Of a stretch of DNA of 64,000 nucleotides, positions 62,878-64,000 are shown in pieces. Position 1 is the first letter of the stretch; each line of letters starts with the position of its first letter. The stretch spans positions 62,001 through 126,000 of the forward strand of contig SUUK01000003.1 of the NCBI GenBank assembly GCA_015062535.1, written 5' to 3'. The translations under genes and the position numbers were made by a program. This DNA comes from Alphaproteobacteria bacterium. GTDB lineage: Bacteria; Pseudomonadota; Alphaproteobacteria; RF32; CAG-239. The notes under the pieces were generated by a model. That model was not told where the DNA came from. It saw only the letters and a program-made list of their open reading frames with translations, and made no database searches.

Positions 62878-63678
62878 ATGTATTTAGATTTTCCAAACTT
62901 TTCACCCGTTGCTATACAGATTGGTTCTTTTGGATTAAGATGGTATGCGCTTGCATATTTAGTTGGTATTATAAGTGCTTGGTGGCTTACAAAACGTAAT
63001 ATTGATAAATATAATTTAGGAATATCAAATGCTCAGTTGGATGACTTGGTATTTTACACGACACTTGGAATAATACTTGGCGGAAGAATCGGATATGTAT
63101 GTTGCTATGGTTCTGATTATTTTTGGAAAAATCCATTAGAAATATTTGCCATTTGGCATGGAGGAATGTCTTTTCACGGCGGAATTGTAGGTGTGATTTT
63201 GGGATTATTTTATTTTTCACACAAATACAAATTTCCATTTTTAAAAATTACAGACATCGTGGCTCTTTATGTCCCTATTGGAATTTTTTTAGGAAGAATC
63301 GCAAATTTTGTAAATGGGGAACTATGGGGAAGAGTAACAACTGTTCCTTGGGCTGTTAAATTTCCAAGTGGAGGTTATTTACCAAGACACCCTTCACAAA
63401 TTTATGAAGCATGCCTAGAAGGGGTATTAATGTTTATTGTATTATCCCTTTTATGGAAAAAAGATTTTGTACGTAAAAATTCTGGCATAATCTCTGCAAT
63501 GTTTTTAATTATATACACAACCTCTAGAATATGTATGGAAGTATTTAGAGAACCCGATGCTCAAATTGGTTTTATATACAATTTTATAACAATGGGACAA
63601 TTACTTTCTATACCATTGCTTTTAGTTGGATTGTTTATATTATACAGAACTCTTAAGAATATTAAGATTTCACAGTAA
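62878..63678 (+). CDS. lgt: Prolipoprotein diacylglyceryl transferase
   Basis: 266 residues, seven hydrophobic helices. The signature GRIANFVNGELWGRVTTVPW is intact, and GGMSFHGGIVGVILGLFYFS and HPSQIYEACLEG are present. Lgt attaches diacylglycerol to the lipobox cysteine of prolipoproteins at the inner membrane. It acts on BamB and the lipoproteins at 16365-16868 and 60650-61591. A GAGG site precedes the ATG. It overlaps the convergent GGDEF-like gene by 17 bases. Confidence 0.95.
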   Translation: MYLDFPNFSPVAIQIGSFGLRWYALAYLVGIISAWWLTKRNIDKYNLGISNAQLDDLVFYTTLGIILGGRIGYVCCYGSDYFWKNPLEIFAIWHGGMSFHGGIVGVILGLFYFSHKYKFPFLKITDIVALYVPIGIFLGRIANFVNGELWGRVTTVPWAVKFPSGGYLPRHPSQIYEACLEGVLMFIVLSLLWKKDFVRKNSGIISAMFLIIYTTSRICMEVFREPDAQIGFIYNFITMGQLLSIPLLLVGLFILYRTLKNIKISQ

Positions 63679-64000
63679 TATTTCTTGTAAACTTACAAGC
63701 CTTTTGCAAACTTGCTTCTGCTCGTTGTAACACAACTTCTGCATTAGCATCACTACGTTTTTTCTCACTAACACATTGCGATACTGTTAGTTGGAGATGA
63801 TTATTTTCATTAAAAATAAAAATAGATGTTGCAATCAAACGCCTTATATCTTCTGCTTTTGTAAAGCATTCGTTCATATTTATATTCATAAATACCAAAA
63901 TCAAAGCATCTTCTTGATAATTATAAATTTTAACATTTGGATATAATTTTGCGATACGCTTTAAGAACATTTTCTTTAATAGTAATGTTTTTTGAGCACC
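63662..64000 (-). CDS. GGDEF-like domain protein, C-terminal fragment (start outside window)
   Basis: The frame is open to the right edge, so only the last 112 residues are seen. The end matches a GGDEF domain's C-terminal part: ATSIFIFNENNHLQLTVSQC (like the VTVSIGVA strand), then LQRAEASLQKACKFTRNITV (like LL-RADQALYEAKRTGRNRV). The place of the catalytic GGDEF loop reads YQEDALILVFMNI, so the active-site motif is lost. It would be an inactive or regulatory cyclase-like domain. The domains upstream are outside the window. Confidence 0.5.
   Translation of the reverse strand, partial: GAQKTLLLKKMFLKRIAKLYPNVKIYNYQEDALILVFMNINMNECFTKAEDIRRLIATSIFIFNENNHLQLTVSQCVSEKKRSDANAEVVLQRAEASLQKACKFTRNITVKS

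Noticed and set aside
1..64000. CRISPR arrays, insertion sequences or transposases.
   Set aside because: No regularly spaced direct repeats and no transposase-like reading frame were recognised.

Overview
The window is a gene-dense, AT-rich stretch (around 30% G+C by eye) from an alphaproteobacterium. Evidence for this is the gene order yfgM-bamB-der, the rimP-nusA-ylxR-infB-rbfA operon, mtaB-ftsY, a YbjN protein, outer-membrane biogenesis genes (BamB, AsmA family, an autotransporter barrel) and Lgt. The low G+C, the eukaryote-like type of IleRS and a large Cys-rich autotransporter suggest a host-associated, perhaps gut-dwelling or RF32-like uncultured lineage. That placement is inference. 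Most housekeeping genes have clear AGGAG-type ribosome binding sites, and many convergent gene pairs share one symmetrical A-stem-T terminator.

Layout. 1-14.9 kb: 5' part of rplM, a secreted transglutaminase-like protein, tkt, an rRNA m5U methyltransferase, a PH-like membrane protein, yfgM-like/bamB/der, a MIF-family tautomerase, an MsbA-like exporter, a cold-shock protein, tRNA-Gln(CTG), a HExxH zincin and guaC. 14.9-18.4 kb: a small accessory block of five short genes without Shine-Dalgarno sequences, lying against the 3' end of tRNA-Leu(CAG). It holds a KilAC phage-antirepressor protein, a degenerate EF-Ts-like protein, a lipoprotein, a TrpF-like barrel and a DUF1566-like protein. 18.5-29.9 kb: uppP, xseA, ftsY, mtaB, two tandem membrane-anchored GT8 glycosyltransferases, pgpA, an ABC-F ATPase, a Sel1-repeat protein, a YbhN/UPF0104 membrane protein, and mscL fused to a zinc ribbon. 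29.9-35.5 kb: the NusA/IF2 operon, preceded by a terminator hairpin that may act as an attenuator. 35.6-41.5 kb: a protein of about 1,948 residues with ankyrin-like, transmembrane, about 60-cysteine EGF-like, beta-helix and autotransporter-barrel parts.

41.6-46.4 kb: a type-2 ileS, then a strongly promoted structured RNA of about 190 nt with its own terminator, then an RgpF-like glycosyltransferase. 46.5-51 kb: ruvX, a lytic transglycosylase, and the nucleoside-salvage operon cdd-punA-deoA. 51-64 kb: a very long AsmA-family protein, a galU-like gene with altered motif residues, a DUF3137 protein, an SpmA-SpmB fusion, dtd, two adjacent exported proteins with similar C-terminal parts, a DUF1294 protein, a ybjN-like gene, lgt, and the end of a degenerate GGDEF-like protein running off the window.

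Much of the window serves translation (L13, IF2, NusA, RimP, RbfA, Der, IleRS, MtaB, RNA methyltransferase, Dtd) and the cell envelope (BamB, AsmA, UppP, Lgt, PgpA, MltB, MsbA-like, glycosyltransferases, autotransporter). The items most worth following are the autotransporter, the structured RNA at 44857-45045, and the accessory block beside tRNA-Leu with its EF-Ts-like gene.
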